From Mycobacterium parmense (lineage in GTDB: Bacteria; Actinomycetota; Actinomycetes; Mycobacteriales; Mycobacteriaceae): DNA of 64,000 bases. Positions 49,046 through 57,600 of the stretch are shown here, in pieces; the first letter of the stretch is position 1; each line of letters starts with the position of its first letter. The stretch covers positions 992,001-1,056,000 of the forward strand of contig NZ_AP022614.1 in NCBI RefSeq assembly GCF_010730575.1, read 5' to 3'. Under the pieces are notes generated by a model. The model was given only the letters and a program-made list of their open reading frames with translations. It was not told the DNA's origin and ran no database searches. A program made the translations under genes and the position numbers.

Positions 49046-49243
49046 AAGCCGCGGAAGTGTCGGCGTTCGAGGCGATCAGGTCTGTGGCCGGCAAACTCGG
49101 CATTGCCGGGGAATCAGTGCGCCGGTGGCGCCGCAAGGCTCAGGTCGATGCCGGGGAGCGGCCCGGCACGACCTCCTCCGAGCACGCCGATATTTCGTGG
49201 GCTCAAGCGTGAGGATGCTGACTTACGCAGAGCGAACGAGATT
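49006..49243 (+). mobile_element. IS3-family orfA remnant
   Basis: Conceptual reading FRRRAVRLVDTTMKAAEVSA, then IRSVAGKLGIAGESVRRWRRKAQVDAGERPG and, after a frameshift near 49192, GLKREDADLRRANEI: the HTH and leucine-zipper parts of an IS3-group OrfA. OrfB and both terminal inverted repeats are gone. It defines the right edge of the island and the cut in the HerA gene. Confidence 0.8.
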
Positions 49244-49438
49244 GACGCCGGACACGTCGCTCACCTGGTGTGGACGACCGCTTCGACATCGCCCTGCGAT
49301 GCGTTCGTCATCCGGGACGGGAGGAGCACAAACCAGGCCGTGCGCGCAAGGCGTCACCGAGACGCCTCCATCCTGGCGCCCTCGCTTTGCTCGCTACCCG
49401 AGTTTTGCGTCGACCCTACGATGGGTATCCGCAGGGGC

Positions 49439-50353
49439 ATGGGGTGGGTAACGCACCACGCGATCGCGATAGTGTCTGCGCTGCTTGCCGCGTTCTGGGC
49501 CGCGGTCGGCATCGTCGTGCGGCAGCGAATCGCCCAGGACGTTCCGCCCGACAAGGCGATGGCGACGACTCTGGCGCGCCGGCCCATCTGGTGGGCGGGC
49601 CAGGCGGCCGCCATCGCGGGGTTCGCCTTCCAGGCGCTGGCGCTGGCGCACGGATCCCTGCTTCTGGTCCAGCCGCTGCTGGTGTCCTCGCTGTTGTTCG
49701 CGTTGCCGATCAGCGCGTGGCTCTGCCACCAACGCGTCCACCCGGCCGACTGGGGGTGGGCGACCCTGCTGACGTTGGCGCTGGCGGTTTTCGTGCTGGT
49801 GGGCGAGCCCCGCGAGGGCCACAACCGCCCGGCGGTGCCGGCGTGGACGCTGGCGCTGGGCATCACGGTGCCGCTGGTGGTCGCCTGCGTGCTGGGCGCC
49901 CGCCGAGTGGCGGGTCGCCGCCGCGCCATGCTGCTGGCCATCCCCGTCGCCGTCATCCTGGGCTTCATCGCGGTGCTCACCAAGATCTGCACGCACCGCT
50001 TCGCCATCGGCGGGTTGCCCGCGCTTCTCACGGTGCCCGCCCCGTATGTGCTGGTTGGCCTCGCGCTGATGCTGACCGTGATGCAGCAGGCGGCTTTTCA
50101 CGCGGGCGCTTTGCAGGCGTCGGTGCCGATCATGTTGGTGGGGGAGCCCATCGTCGCCGTCGCGCTCGGGATGATCGTGCTGGGCGAGCATATCGCCGTG
50201 CGCGGCTCGGCGGGCGCGGTTCTGCTGCTGACGGCCGCGGCCATGGCGGCGTCCACCGTCGCACTGGCCCGCGGTCGCGCGTCCGACACCACTGCGCTTG
50301 CGCCGCAAGCAGATCCGAACGACGATGTGATGGCGGACGCGGCGACGTGTTAG
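49439..50353 (+). CDS. DMT-family (EamA-like) transporter
   Basis: 304-aa polytopic inner-membrane protein with about ten hydrophobic helices, two DMT half-repeats and the typical PLLVSSLLFALPISAWL and GEPIVAVALGMIVLGE segments. Substrate unknown; DMT members export small metabolites or drugs. ATG at 49439 (49421 also in frame). Codon use returns to the high-GC backbone style. It precedes the amidohydrolase gene by 10 bp, so the two may be one transcript. Confidence 0.8.
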   Translation: MGWVTHHAIAIVSALLAAFWAAVGIVVRQRIAQDVPPDKAMATTLARRPIWWAGQAAAIAGFAFQALALAHGSLLLVQPLLVSSLLFALPISAWLCHQRVHPADWGWATLLTLALAVFVLVGEPREGHNRPAVPAWTLALGITVPLVVACVLGARRVAGRRRAMLLAIPVAVILGFIAVLTKICTHRFAIGGLPALLTVPAPYVLVGLALMLTVMQQAAFHAGALQASVPIMLVGEPIVAVALGMIVLGEHIAVRGSAGAVLLLTAAAMAASTVALARGRASDTTALAPQADPNDDVMADAATC

Positions 50354-50363
50354 CCGGGGGGCC

Positions 50364-51356
50364 GTGAGCGTGCGGACCGTAGGCCTCGAAGAACATTTCG
50401 TGACCCCCGACGTCCTGTGGGCGTGGGAGCACACCGAGACGCAATGGCGAAATCCGGCCGGGTTGACCGCGCGCGGCGACATCGAAGAACGCTTGACCGA
50501 ACTCGACGGCGAACGCTTCGCCGCGATGGCCGACACCGGTCTCGACGTCCAGGTGTTGTCTTTGACCAGTCCCGGAGTCCAGAACGTGACGCCCGGCGAC
50601 GCCGTCGCGGTGCAGACCGCCAGCAATGACCTGCTGGCCGACACGGTGCGCGCGCACTCCGACCGGCTGCAGGGGTTCGCGACGCTCGCGACCACCGATC
50701 CCGCCCGGGCCGGATACGAATTGGAGCGTGCCGTCACCGCGTTGGGGCTGCACGGCGCCATGATCTTCCCGCGCAGCCGCGGCCGCTCCATCGAACGGCG
50801 AGAATTCTGGCCGATATTCGAGGCGGCCGCAACCCTCAACGCGCCGCTCTACCTGCATCCACAGGTGCCGCCGCCGCCGGTGCGCGACGCCTATTACAGC
50901 GGATTCGGCGAGGCGGCCGACACGGGCCTGGCCACCTTCGGAATCGGCTGGCACTACGATGCCGGTGTCACACTGCTGCGCATGATCCTCGCCGGCGTCT
51001 TCGATGCCTTCCCCAATCTCCAAGTGATCGTTGGGCATTGGGGTGAGGTGGTGCTGTTCTACCTCGACCGGATCGACGGCCTGGCCGCCGCCGCCTCGCT
51101 GGCGCGGCCGGTCTCGGAGTACTTCCGCTCCAACGTGTTCGTGACACCCAGCGGCATGTTCAGTCAGCGTTATCTGCGCTGGTCACTGGAGGTCATGGGA
51201 GTCGACCGCGTCCTGTTCTCTACGGACTACCCCTACCGTTTCGCCCCGGCCGGCGGCGCGCGTCAATTCCTCGACGATGCCGATCTGGCCGCGAGCGACC
51301 GGGAGAAGATCGCATCGCGAAACTGGGAACGCATCTGCGGGGGCATCCGGCGCTGA
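50364..51356 (+). CDS. amidohydrolase-family protein (ACMSD-like decarboxylase)
   Basis: 330-aa TIM-barrel metal enzyme of the amidohydrolase_2 family. Metal/active residues in GLEEHFVTP (His), PLYLHPQVPPPP, VIVGHWGEV and the C-terminal FSTDYPYRF (Asp). Relatives include aminocarboxymuconate-semialdehyde, gamma-resorcylate and o-pyrocatechuate decarboxylases, so decarboxylation or hydrolysis of an aromatic acid is likely. GTG at 50364. It converges on an enoyl-CoA hydratase gene with a 12-bp gap. Confidence 0.84.
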   Translation: MSVRTVGLEEHFVTPDVLWAWEHTETQWRNPAGLTARGDIEERLTELDGERFAAMADTGLDVQVLSLTSPGVQNVTPGDAVAVQTASNDLLADTVRAHSDRLQGFATLATTDPARAGYELERAVTALGLHGAMIFPRSRGRSIERREFWPIFEAAATLNAPLYLHPQVPPPPVRDAYYSGFGEAADTGLATFGIGWHYDAGVTLLRMILAGVFDAFPNLQVIVGHWGEVVLFYLDRIDGLAAAASLARPVSEYFRSNVFVTPSGMFSQRYLRWSLEVMGVDRVLFSTDYPYRFAPAGGARQFLDDADLAASDREKIASRNWERICGGIRR

Positions 51357-51368
51357 GTGCAGCCCGCG

Positions 51369-52142
51369 TCAGCGGCCGCGCCATCGGGGCTCACGCTTCT
51401 CGCGCCACGCCGCGATGCCCTCGGCCACGTCTTCGGTCGCCCCGGCGACCCTGCGCATGGTCTCGCCGAAGCGGACGGACTCGATCCAGCCCATGTCAGC
51501 GGTCCGCCACGCCACCTCCTTGGTGGCCCGCTGCGCCAGGGGAGCAGCCTCGGTCAGAGTCCGCGCCCACGCCAGCGCCTCGGCCTGCAGTTCGTCGGGC
51601 TCGACGAGCTTCCACACCAGGCCGATCTCCTTGGCGCGCGCCGCGCTCATCGGCTTGCCGGTCAGCAGCAGCTCCATCGCGTTGGCCCAGCCGACCCGGT
51701 GTGGGAGCCGGATCGCGCCGACGATGGTCGGCACCCCGATGGCGACCTCCGGGAAGCAGAAGGTGGCCTCGGTGCTGGCAATCACGAAGTCGCAGAACAA
51801 CACTCCGGTGAGCCCGTATCCGATACAGGGGCCGTGCACCGCGGCGATGGTCGGCTTGAACAGCTCCATCCCGCTTTCGAAGGAGTTGATCGTCGGCTTC
51901 TCCCAGAACGTCCCGCCGAAGGTGCCGACCGTGCCCTCGCCGTCCTTGAGGTCGCCGCCGGCGCAGAAGACGCTGCCGTTGGCCGTCAGGATCCCCACCC
52001 AGGCGTCGAGGTCGTCGCGGAATCGGTCCCACGCCGCGTTGAGGTCCTGGCGCATGGCCCCGTTGATGGCGTTGCGCGCCGCGGGCCGGTTCAGGGTGAT
52101 CGTGGCAACGTGGTCGTCGCGCTCATAGGTGACCAGACTCAT
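51369..52142 (-). CDS. enoyl-CoA hydratase/isomerase family protein
   Basis: 257-aa crotonase. Oxyanion-hole segments FCAGGDLKDGEG and AAVHGPCIGYGLTGVLFCDFVIAS are present; the glutamate positions normal for hydratases are only partly kept, so an isomerase or other crotonase activity is possible. Mycobacteria have over twenty such genes used in fatty-acid and cholesterol breakdown. ATG at 52142. Confidence 0.86.
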   Translation of the reverse strand: MSLVTYERDDHVATITLNRPAARNAINGAMRQDLNAAWDRFRDDLDAWVGILTANGSVFCAGGDLKDGEGTVGTFGGTFWEKPTINSFESGMELFKPTIAAVHGPCIGYGLTGVLFCDFVIASTEATFCFPEVAIGVPTIVGAIRLPHRVGWANAMELLLTGKPMSAARAKEIGLVWKLVEPDELQAEALAWARTLTEAAPLAQRATKEVAWRTADMGWIESVRFGETMRRVAGATEDVAEGIAAWREKREPRWRGR

Positions 52143-52218
52143 GCCTGCACCCTAGAAGATCGCCGGCCGTGGGCCGCCGAGAGGACACACCACACATTTT
52201 CGGCTGCAGAGACGCCAA

Positions 52219-52247
52219 TGGGCTGGTTCGGAATCCGGACCAGCCCA
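52219..52247 (-). terminator. stem-loop downstream of cspA
   Basis: Perfect 9-bp arms TGGGCTGGT / ACCAGCCCA with inner CGG/CCG pairing, 15 bp past the cspA stop on the minus strand. The T-run is weak, so this is either a terminator of the mycobacterial I-shaped kind or a 3' stabiliser. Confidence 0.6.
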
Positions 52248-52261
52248 CTGTCGAGAATAGT

Positions 52262-52465
52262 TCAGACGGCCGAAACTCCAACTGCCTGAGGACCTTTGGC
52301 GCCCTGCGCAACCTCGAACTCAACCCGCTGGTTTTCGTCGAGCGAGCGGTAGCCGTTGCCCTGGATCTCCGAGTAGTGCACGAAGAGGTCCTTCGCGCCG
52401 TCGTCTGGGGTGATGAAGCCGAAGCCCTTCTCACCGTTGAACCATTTCACAGTTCCCTGTGCCAT
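52262..52465 (-). CDS. cspA: cold-shock protein CspA
   Basis: 67-aa single cold-shock domain, an RNA chaperone. RNP1 KGFGFI and RNP2 LFVHY are intact, N-terminus [15 protein letters not shown]. Length equals mycobacterial CspA (Rv3648c). ATG at 52465; it follows the DEAD-box helicase gene by 54 bp on the same strand, and a hairpin lies between them. Both are RNA remodellers that are commonly cold-induced. Confidence 0.95.
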   Translation of the reverse strand: MAQGTVKWFNGEKGFGFITPDDGAKDLFVHYSEIQGNGYRSLDENQRVEFEVAQGAKGPQAVGVSAV

Positions 52466-52488
52466 TTATTACTTCTCTCATTCAAGTG

Positions 52489-52509
52489 CGGATGTAACTT
52501 CAACATCCG
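52489..52509 (-). promoter_or_regulatory. hairpin in the cspA leader
   Basis: Minus-strand CGGATGT-TGAAGTT-ACATCCG, a perfect 7-bp stem 24 nt before the cspA start codon. It may be the helicase terminator or a structured 5'-UTR element; cold-shock mRNAs often have thermosensitive leaders. Confidence 0.4.
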
Positions 52510-52519
52510 AACGCTCAGG

Positions 52520-53863
52520 CTAGCACGAGCCGGCCATATTTTTGGAACCAGTTGCACGGCTTGCGCTTCCGCGTCGGTTCCGGCCGGAGCGACGTGCCCT
52601 GCCGCCGCCGGCGTTGGCCTGCCGGCGAGGCTGGTCCGGACGCGACGGCGGCGCCGTCTTGGGCGCCGGGGCGCAGTACGGCGCCGGCTCACCGGCAACG
52701 GCGTGCACGGCGGCCGAATCGGCGGTGACTTCCTGCGGCGTCGCCCGGATGCCCGCGCGGCGCAGCAGCGCGTGCGCGTCCCTGCGCTGCTCGGGCAGGA
52801 CGATGGTGACGACGTCGCCGGCGTTTCCCGCGCGCGCCGTGCGCCCGGACCGGTGCAGATAAGCCTTGTGATCGGCCGGCGGATCGATGTGCACCACCAG
52901 CTCGATTCCGTCCACGTGCACGCCGCGCGCGGCGATGTCCGTGGCCACCAGCACCCGCGCCGAACCGGCGCTGAAGGCCGCCAGGTTGCGATCACGCGCC
53001 GGCTGCGACAGGTTGCCGTGCAGGTCGACCGCCGGCACGCCGGATTCGGTGAGCTGCCTGGCCAGCTTGCGGGCCTGGTGCTTGGTGCGCATGAACAGGA
53101 TGCGTCGGCCGGTTCCGGACGCGAGCCGGTGCACCAGCTCCGTCTTGGCCTGCACGCCGGAGACGTGGAAGACCTGGTGGGTCATCTCGGCCACCGGCGA
53201 GTCGGAGCCGTCGACGGAGTGCAGCACCGCGTCGCGCAGGAATCGGCGCACCAGCCCGTCGACCCCGTTGTCCAGGGTCGCGGAGAACAGGAGCCGCTGC
53301 CCGTCTCTCGGGGTCGCCGCGAGGATTCGGGTGACGGCGGGCAGGAAGCCGAGGTCGGCCATGTGGTCGGCCTCGTCGATCACCGTGATCGCGACCTCGT
53401 CCAGGCTGATCAAGCGCTGCTTCATCAAGTCTTCGAGCCGGCCGGGACAGGCGACCACGATGTCGGCGCCGGACTTCAGCGCCGTCACCTGCCTGCCCTG
53501 CGGCACGCCGCCGAAGATCGTGGTCACGGTGAGGTTGTTGACGGCGGCCAGCGGCTTGAGCGTTGCGGTGATCTGGCTGGCCAGCTCACGGGTCGGCGCC
53601 AGGACAAGCCCCGACGGCCGCGACGGGCGACGCGGCCGTCCGGCCAGCCTGCTGACCATGGGAATCGAGAAGGCGAGCGTTTTGCCGCTGCCGGTCTTGC
53701 CGCGGCCGAGCACGTCTCTGCCCGCGAGGGTGTCGGGAAGGGTTTCGCTTTGGATGGGGAAGGGGCTGCCGATTCCTCGGGCGGCCAGCTCCGCCGCCAG
53801 TCGTTCACTCACGCCGAGGTCGACGAAGGTCATGCCAGTAGTCAAGGTGATGTCTTTCAGCAT
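52520..53863 (-). CDS. DEAD-box ATP-dependent RNA helicase
   Basis: 447-aa DEAD-box helicase. Q-motif region with FPIQSETLPDTLAGRD, Walker A GKTGSGKT (usual A changed to G), PTRELASQI, VIDEADHMADLG (DEAD), SAT in LFSATLD, and C-terminal VATDIAARGVHVDG and HRSGRTARAG. A basic Arg/Pro/Ala tail of about 80 residues follows, as in RhlE-type proteins. ATG at 53863; ATG 53833 is possible. Likely roles are mRNA decay or ribosome assembly in the cold, supported by the adjacent cspA. Confidence 0.9.
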   Translation of the reverse strand: MLKDITLTTGMTFVDLGVSERLAAELAARGIGSPFPIQSETLPDTLAGRDVLGRGKTGSGKTLAFSIPMVSRLAGRPRRPSRPSGLVLAPTRELASQITATLKPLAAVNNLTVTTIFGGVPQGRQVTALKSGADIVVACPGRLEDLMKQRLISLDEVAITVIDEADHMADLGFLPAVTRILAATPRDGQRLLFSATLDNGVDGLVRRFLRDAVLHSVDGSDSPVAEMTHQVFHVSGVQAKTELVHRLASGTGRRILFMRTKHQARKLARQLTESGVPAVDLHGNLSQPARDRNLAAFSAGSARVLVATDIAARGVHVDGIELVVHIDPPADHKAYLHRSGRTARAGNAGDVVTIVLPEQRRDAHALLRRAGIRATPQEVTADSAAVHAVAGEPAPYCAPAPKTAPPSRPDQPRRQANAGGGRARRSGRNRRGSASRATGSKNMAGSC

Positions 53864-54182
53864 CGGGTGTGCCGGGTCACGGCGAATTGCCCGCGGACGG
53901 TCAGCACAGGGGGTCGCGAGATTGCCGGTGGGCAAAATCGATCGCCGCGATAACGAACTGCGCCGGGTCCTGTACGTCAGCCACTCTGTTGGGGCTTACG
54001 CCGGAAGGATGAAGAAGCGTTTCACGACGTGCCGGCTGCCCGAAGCAGCCAACGTTGCCCCTATCGTAGCAGCACGGCGCACGCGTGCGCTCCGGTGTCT
54101 GTACAGTCACAGGTAGGCCGTGCGATTTTCAGCCCTGATATCAGCGGGCGCCGGTCACCTCGATCTTGCAGAAGGAATCACG
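53864..54182. other. long helicase leader / divergent region
   Basis: About 320 bp between the helicase gene (minus) and a small plus-strand frame. No gene was recognised. The length would allow a long 5'-UTR for the helicase, as is common for cold-regulated RNA helicases, and it probably carries divergent promoters. Confidence 0.4.
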
Positions 54183-54311
54183 TTGGACAACTCGAGCCTG
54201 TTCTCTCACCCCGTCGTCCCGGAGCACGTCGCGGTCCGCGACGCATCCGGCGAACCCGTTGAGAACCCGACGTTCTCAGACCGCCCCGGCGCCGCCGGCG
54301 AGTCGAAGTAG
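54183..54311 (+). CDS. small hypothetical protein (42 aa)
   Basis: TTG at 54183 with AAGGAA 5 bp upstream opens a 42-codon frame beginning MDNSSLFSHPVVPEHVAVRD and ending GAAGESK. It is hydrophilic with no signal peptide or membrane helix. Good initiation signals are the main support; I do not recognise the family. Confidence 0.4.
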   Translation: MDNSSLFSHPVVPEHVAVRDASGEPVENPTFSDRPGAAGESK

Positions 54312-54332
54312 GCCTTCCCGGCCCGCACCGGC

Positions 54333-54596
54333 TCAGCACCGGAGCCGCTCGGCGAGCCACGGCAACGTCGCCACGAAAGCCGTTGTTGCCGATGGCCAGT
54401 CGTGCCTTCCCGGCAGCTCCACCAGCCTGCAGTCGATCCCGTGGGCCGTTCCCAGGCCGCAGAGCTCCTCTGCGGCCGGCTGCGCGACCCCGCCACCGGG
54501 GACCGCGAACAGGCTGTCGCTGCGAGGCGGCCCGAAGATCCACCTGATTCCCCAAGCCGGGACCCAAGTGGCGCCCGTGACTCGAGCCCGGAACAC
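54333..54596 (-). pseudogene. esterase C-terminal remnant
   Basis: The last about 60 codons read AEELCGLGTAHGIDCRLVEL, PGRHDWPSATTAFVATLPWL and AERLRC, typical of the C-terminal end of mycobacterial secreted esterases of the antigen-85/S-formylglutathione-hydrolase-like family, including the HDW motif with the catalytic His. Upstream the frame loses similarity, and the nucleophile Ser and acid residues are absent. A decayed fragment. Confidence 0.6.
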
Positions 54597-54610
54597 GTAT
54601 CCTCGCCGGA

Positions 54611-57600
54611 GTGTCCGCAGCGTCCGATCCGTCAGTCGCGCAACTGCGCAACCGCCTCGACGGGCTGACCATCGCCGACGCCGCGCGCCTGGGACGCCGG
54701 CTGAAGAGCCTCCGCAACCCGCAGCCCGAGAAGCTCGAGCAGCTCGCGGGACAGATCGCGAAGGCCGAGGCGCTCGTCGCCACCCGGCACGCCGCCGTCC
54801 CGGCGATCACCTACCCCGACCTGCCGGTCAGCGAGCGCCGAGAAGAGATCGCCGACGCCGTTCGCGCGAACCAGGTCGTGGTCGTCGCCGGTGAGACCGG
54901 ATCGGGAAAGACCACCCAGCTGCCCAAGATCTGCCTCGGGATCGGCCGCGGTATCCGAGGAACCATCGGGCACACCCAGCCCCGGCGGCTGGCCGCCCGG
55001 ACCGTGGCTCAGCGCATCGCCGACGAGCTGAGCAGTCCGCTCGGCGAGGCGGTCGGCTACGCGGTCCGCTTCACCGATCAGGTCAGCGACCGCACCCTGG
55101 TCAAACTGATGACCGACGGCATCCTGCTCGCCGAGATCCAGCGCGACCGCCGCCTCTTGCGCTACGACACCCTCATCCTCGACGAGGCCCACGAACGCAG
55201 CCTCAACATCGACTTCCTGCTCGGCTACCTGCGCGGGCTGCTGCCGCGTCGCCCCGATCTGAAGATCATCATCACCTCGGCAACCATTGAGCCACAACGC
55301 TTTTCAGCCCACTTCGGCAACGCGCCAATCATCGAGGTGTCCGGGCGGACGTACCCGGTGGAGATCCGGTACCGACCGCGCGAGGTCGCGGTCTCAGCGG
55401 GCGCGGGCGACGATCCCGACGACCCGGACCACGAAATCGTCCGCACCGAGACCCGCGACGAGGTCGAGGCCATCGTCGACGCCATCCACGAGCTCGACGC
55501 CGAACCTGCCGGCGACGTCTTGGTGTTCCTGTCTGGCGAGCGCGAAATCCGCGACACCGCAGAGGCTTTGACCGGCCTCGAGCACACCGAGGTCCTTCCG
55601 CTGTATGCCCGCCTGTCCACGGCCGAGCAGCAGCGGGTGTTCGCGCCGCACACCGGGCGCCGCGTCGTGCTGGCGACCAACGTGGCCGAGACGTCGCTGA
55701 CCGTGCCGGGGATTCGGTACGTCGTCGACCCCGGCAACGCCCGCATCTCGCGCTACAGCCGCCGCTTGAAGGTGCAGCGGCTGCCCATCGAGCCGATCTC
55801 GCAGGCGTCCGCCGCCCAGCGCGCCGGGCGGTGCGGACGGGTCGCGCCGGGCGTGTGCATCCGCCTCTACTCCGAAGACGACTTCGCCGCCCGCCCGCGT
55901 TACACCGATCCCGAGATCCTGCGCACCAACCTCGCCGCGGTGATCCTGCAGATGGCGGCCCTGCAGCTCGGCGACATCGAGAGCTTCGGATTCCTCGACC
56001 CGCCGGACCGGCGCAGCGTGCGTGACGGCGTGCAATTGCTGCAGGAGCTCGGAGCGTTCGACGCCGACGGCGCGATCACCGCGCTCGGCCGCCGTCTGGC
56101 GCGGCTGCCGGTCGACCCCAGGCTGGGCCGGATGATCCTGCAGTCCCACACCGAGGGGTGCGTGAGCGAGGTGCTGGTGCTGGCCGCGGCCCTGACGATC
56201 CCCGACCCGCGGGAACGGCCGGCCGACCGAGAGGAGGCCGCCCGCGCCAAACACGCCCGCTTCGCCGACGACACGTCCGACTTCATGTCGTATGTGAACC
56301 TGTGGAACCACCTGCGTACACAGCGAACGGAACTGTCCGGCAACCAGTTTCGCCGCCAATGCCGCGACGACTTCCTGCACTACCTGCGCATTCGCGAATG
56401 GCAGGACCTGGTCGGACAGTTGCGCAGCATCGCCCGCGACCTCGGTGTCGTCGAATCCGGCGAGCCGGCCGACCCGGCGGCCGTACACGCGGCGCTGCTC
56501 GCCGGGCTGCTGTCGCACGTGGGCATGCGCCGCGAGGACACCCGCGAATACCTGGGCGCGCGCAACTCGCACTTCGTGCTGGCGCCCGGCTCGGCGCTGG
56601 CCAAGCGGCCGCCGCGCTGGGTCGTCGTGGCCGAACTGGTCGAGACGAGTCGGCTCTACGGGCGTACCGCCGCGCGCATCCAGCCGGAACTCGTCGAGCG
56701 GGTCGCGGGCGACCTGGTCCAGCGGACCTACAGCGAGCCGCACTGGGACGGCAAACGCGGCGAGGTGATGGCCTACGAGCGGGTGACCCTGTACGGACTG
56801 CCGTTGGTCGCGCGCCGCCGGGTGGGATACGCCCGCGTGGAGCCGGGGGTGGCGCGCGAACTGTTCATCCGGCACGCGCTCGTGGAGGGCGACTGGCACA
56901 CGCGCCATCACTTCTTCCGCGACAACGCCCGGCTGCGCGCGGAACTCGAGGAGATCGAGGAGCGGGCACGCCGCCGCGACCTGCTCGTGGGTGACGACGA
57001 GATCCACGCCCTCTACGACGCGCGCGTGCCCGCCGACGTGGTCTCGGCGCGGCACTTCGACGCGTGGTGGAAGAACCAGCGGCACAAGACACCCGACCTG
57101 CTGACCTTCGGCCGCGACGATCTGCTGCGGGCCGACGCGGCCGACACCGGTCGCCCGGACACGTGGCACGCGGGCGATGTCGCGCTGCCCCTGACCTACC
57201 GGTTCGAACCGGGCGCCGCCGACGACGGGGTCACCGTGCACGTGCCGATCGACGTCCTCGCGCGCCTGGGCGGCGACGAGTTCGCCTGGCAGGTCCCGGC
57301 GTTGCGCGAGGAGCTGGTCACCGCGCTCATCCGCTCGCTGCCGAAAGACCTGCGCCGCAACTTCGTTCCGGCCCCCGACACCGCCCGCGCGGTGCTCGGC
57401 GGCATCGACCCGGCGGCGGAGCCGCTGCTGCCCGCGTTGCAGCGCGAATTGCGCCGTCGCAGCGGCATTCTGGTACCGATCGAGGCGTTCGACCTGGACA
57501 AGCTGCCGCCGCATCTGCGGGTGACGTTCGCCGTCGAGTCCGCCGACGGCGCCGAGGTGGCCCGCGACAAGGACCTCGGGGCGCTACAGGAGCGCCTGGC

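Noticed and set aside
55394..57514. 706-codon minus-strand frame opposite hrpA
   Set aside because: Shadow of the HrpA helicase gene; no ribosome binding site and no recognisable domain.
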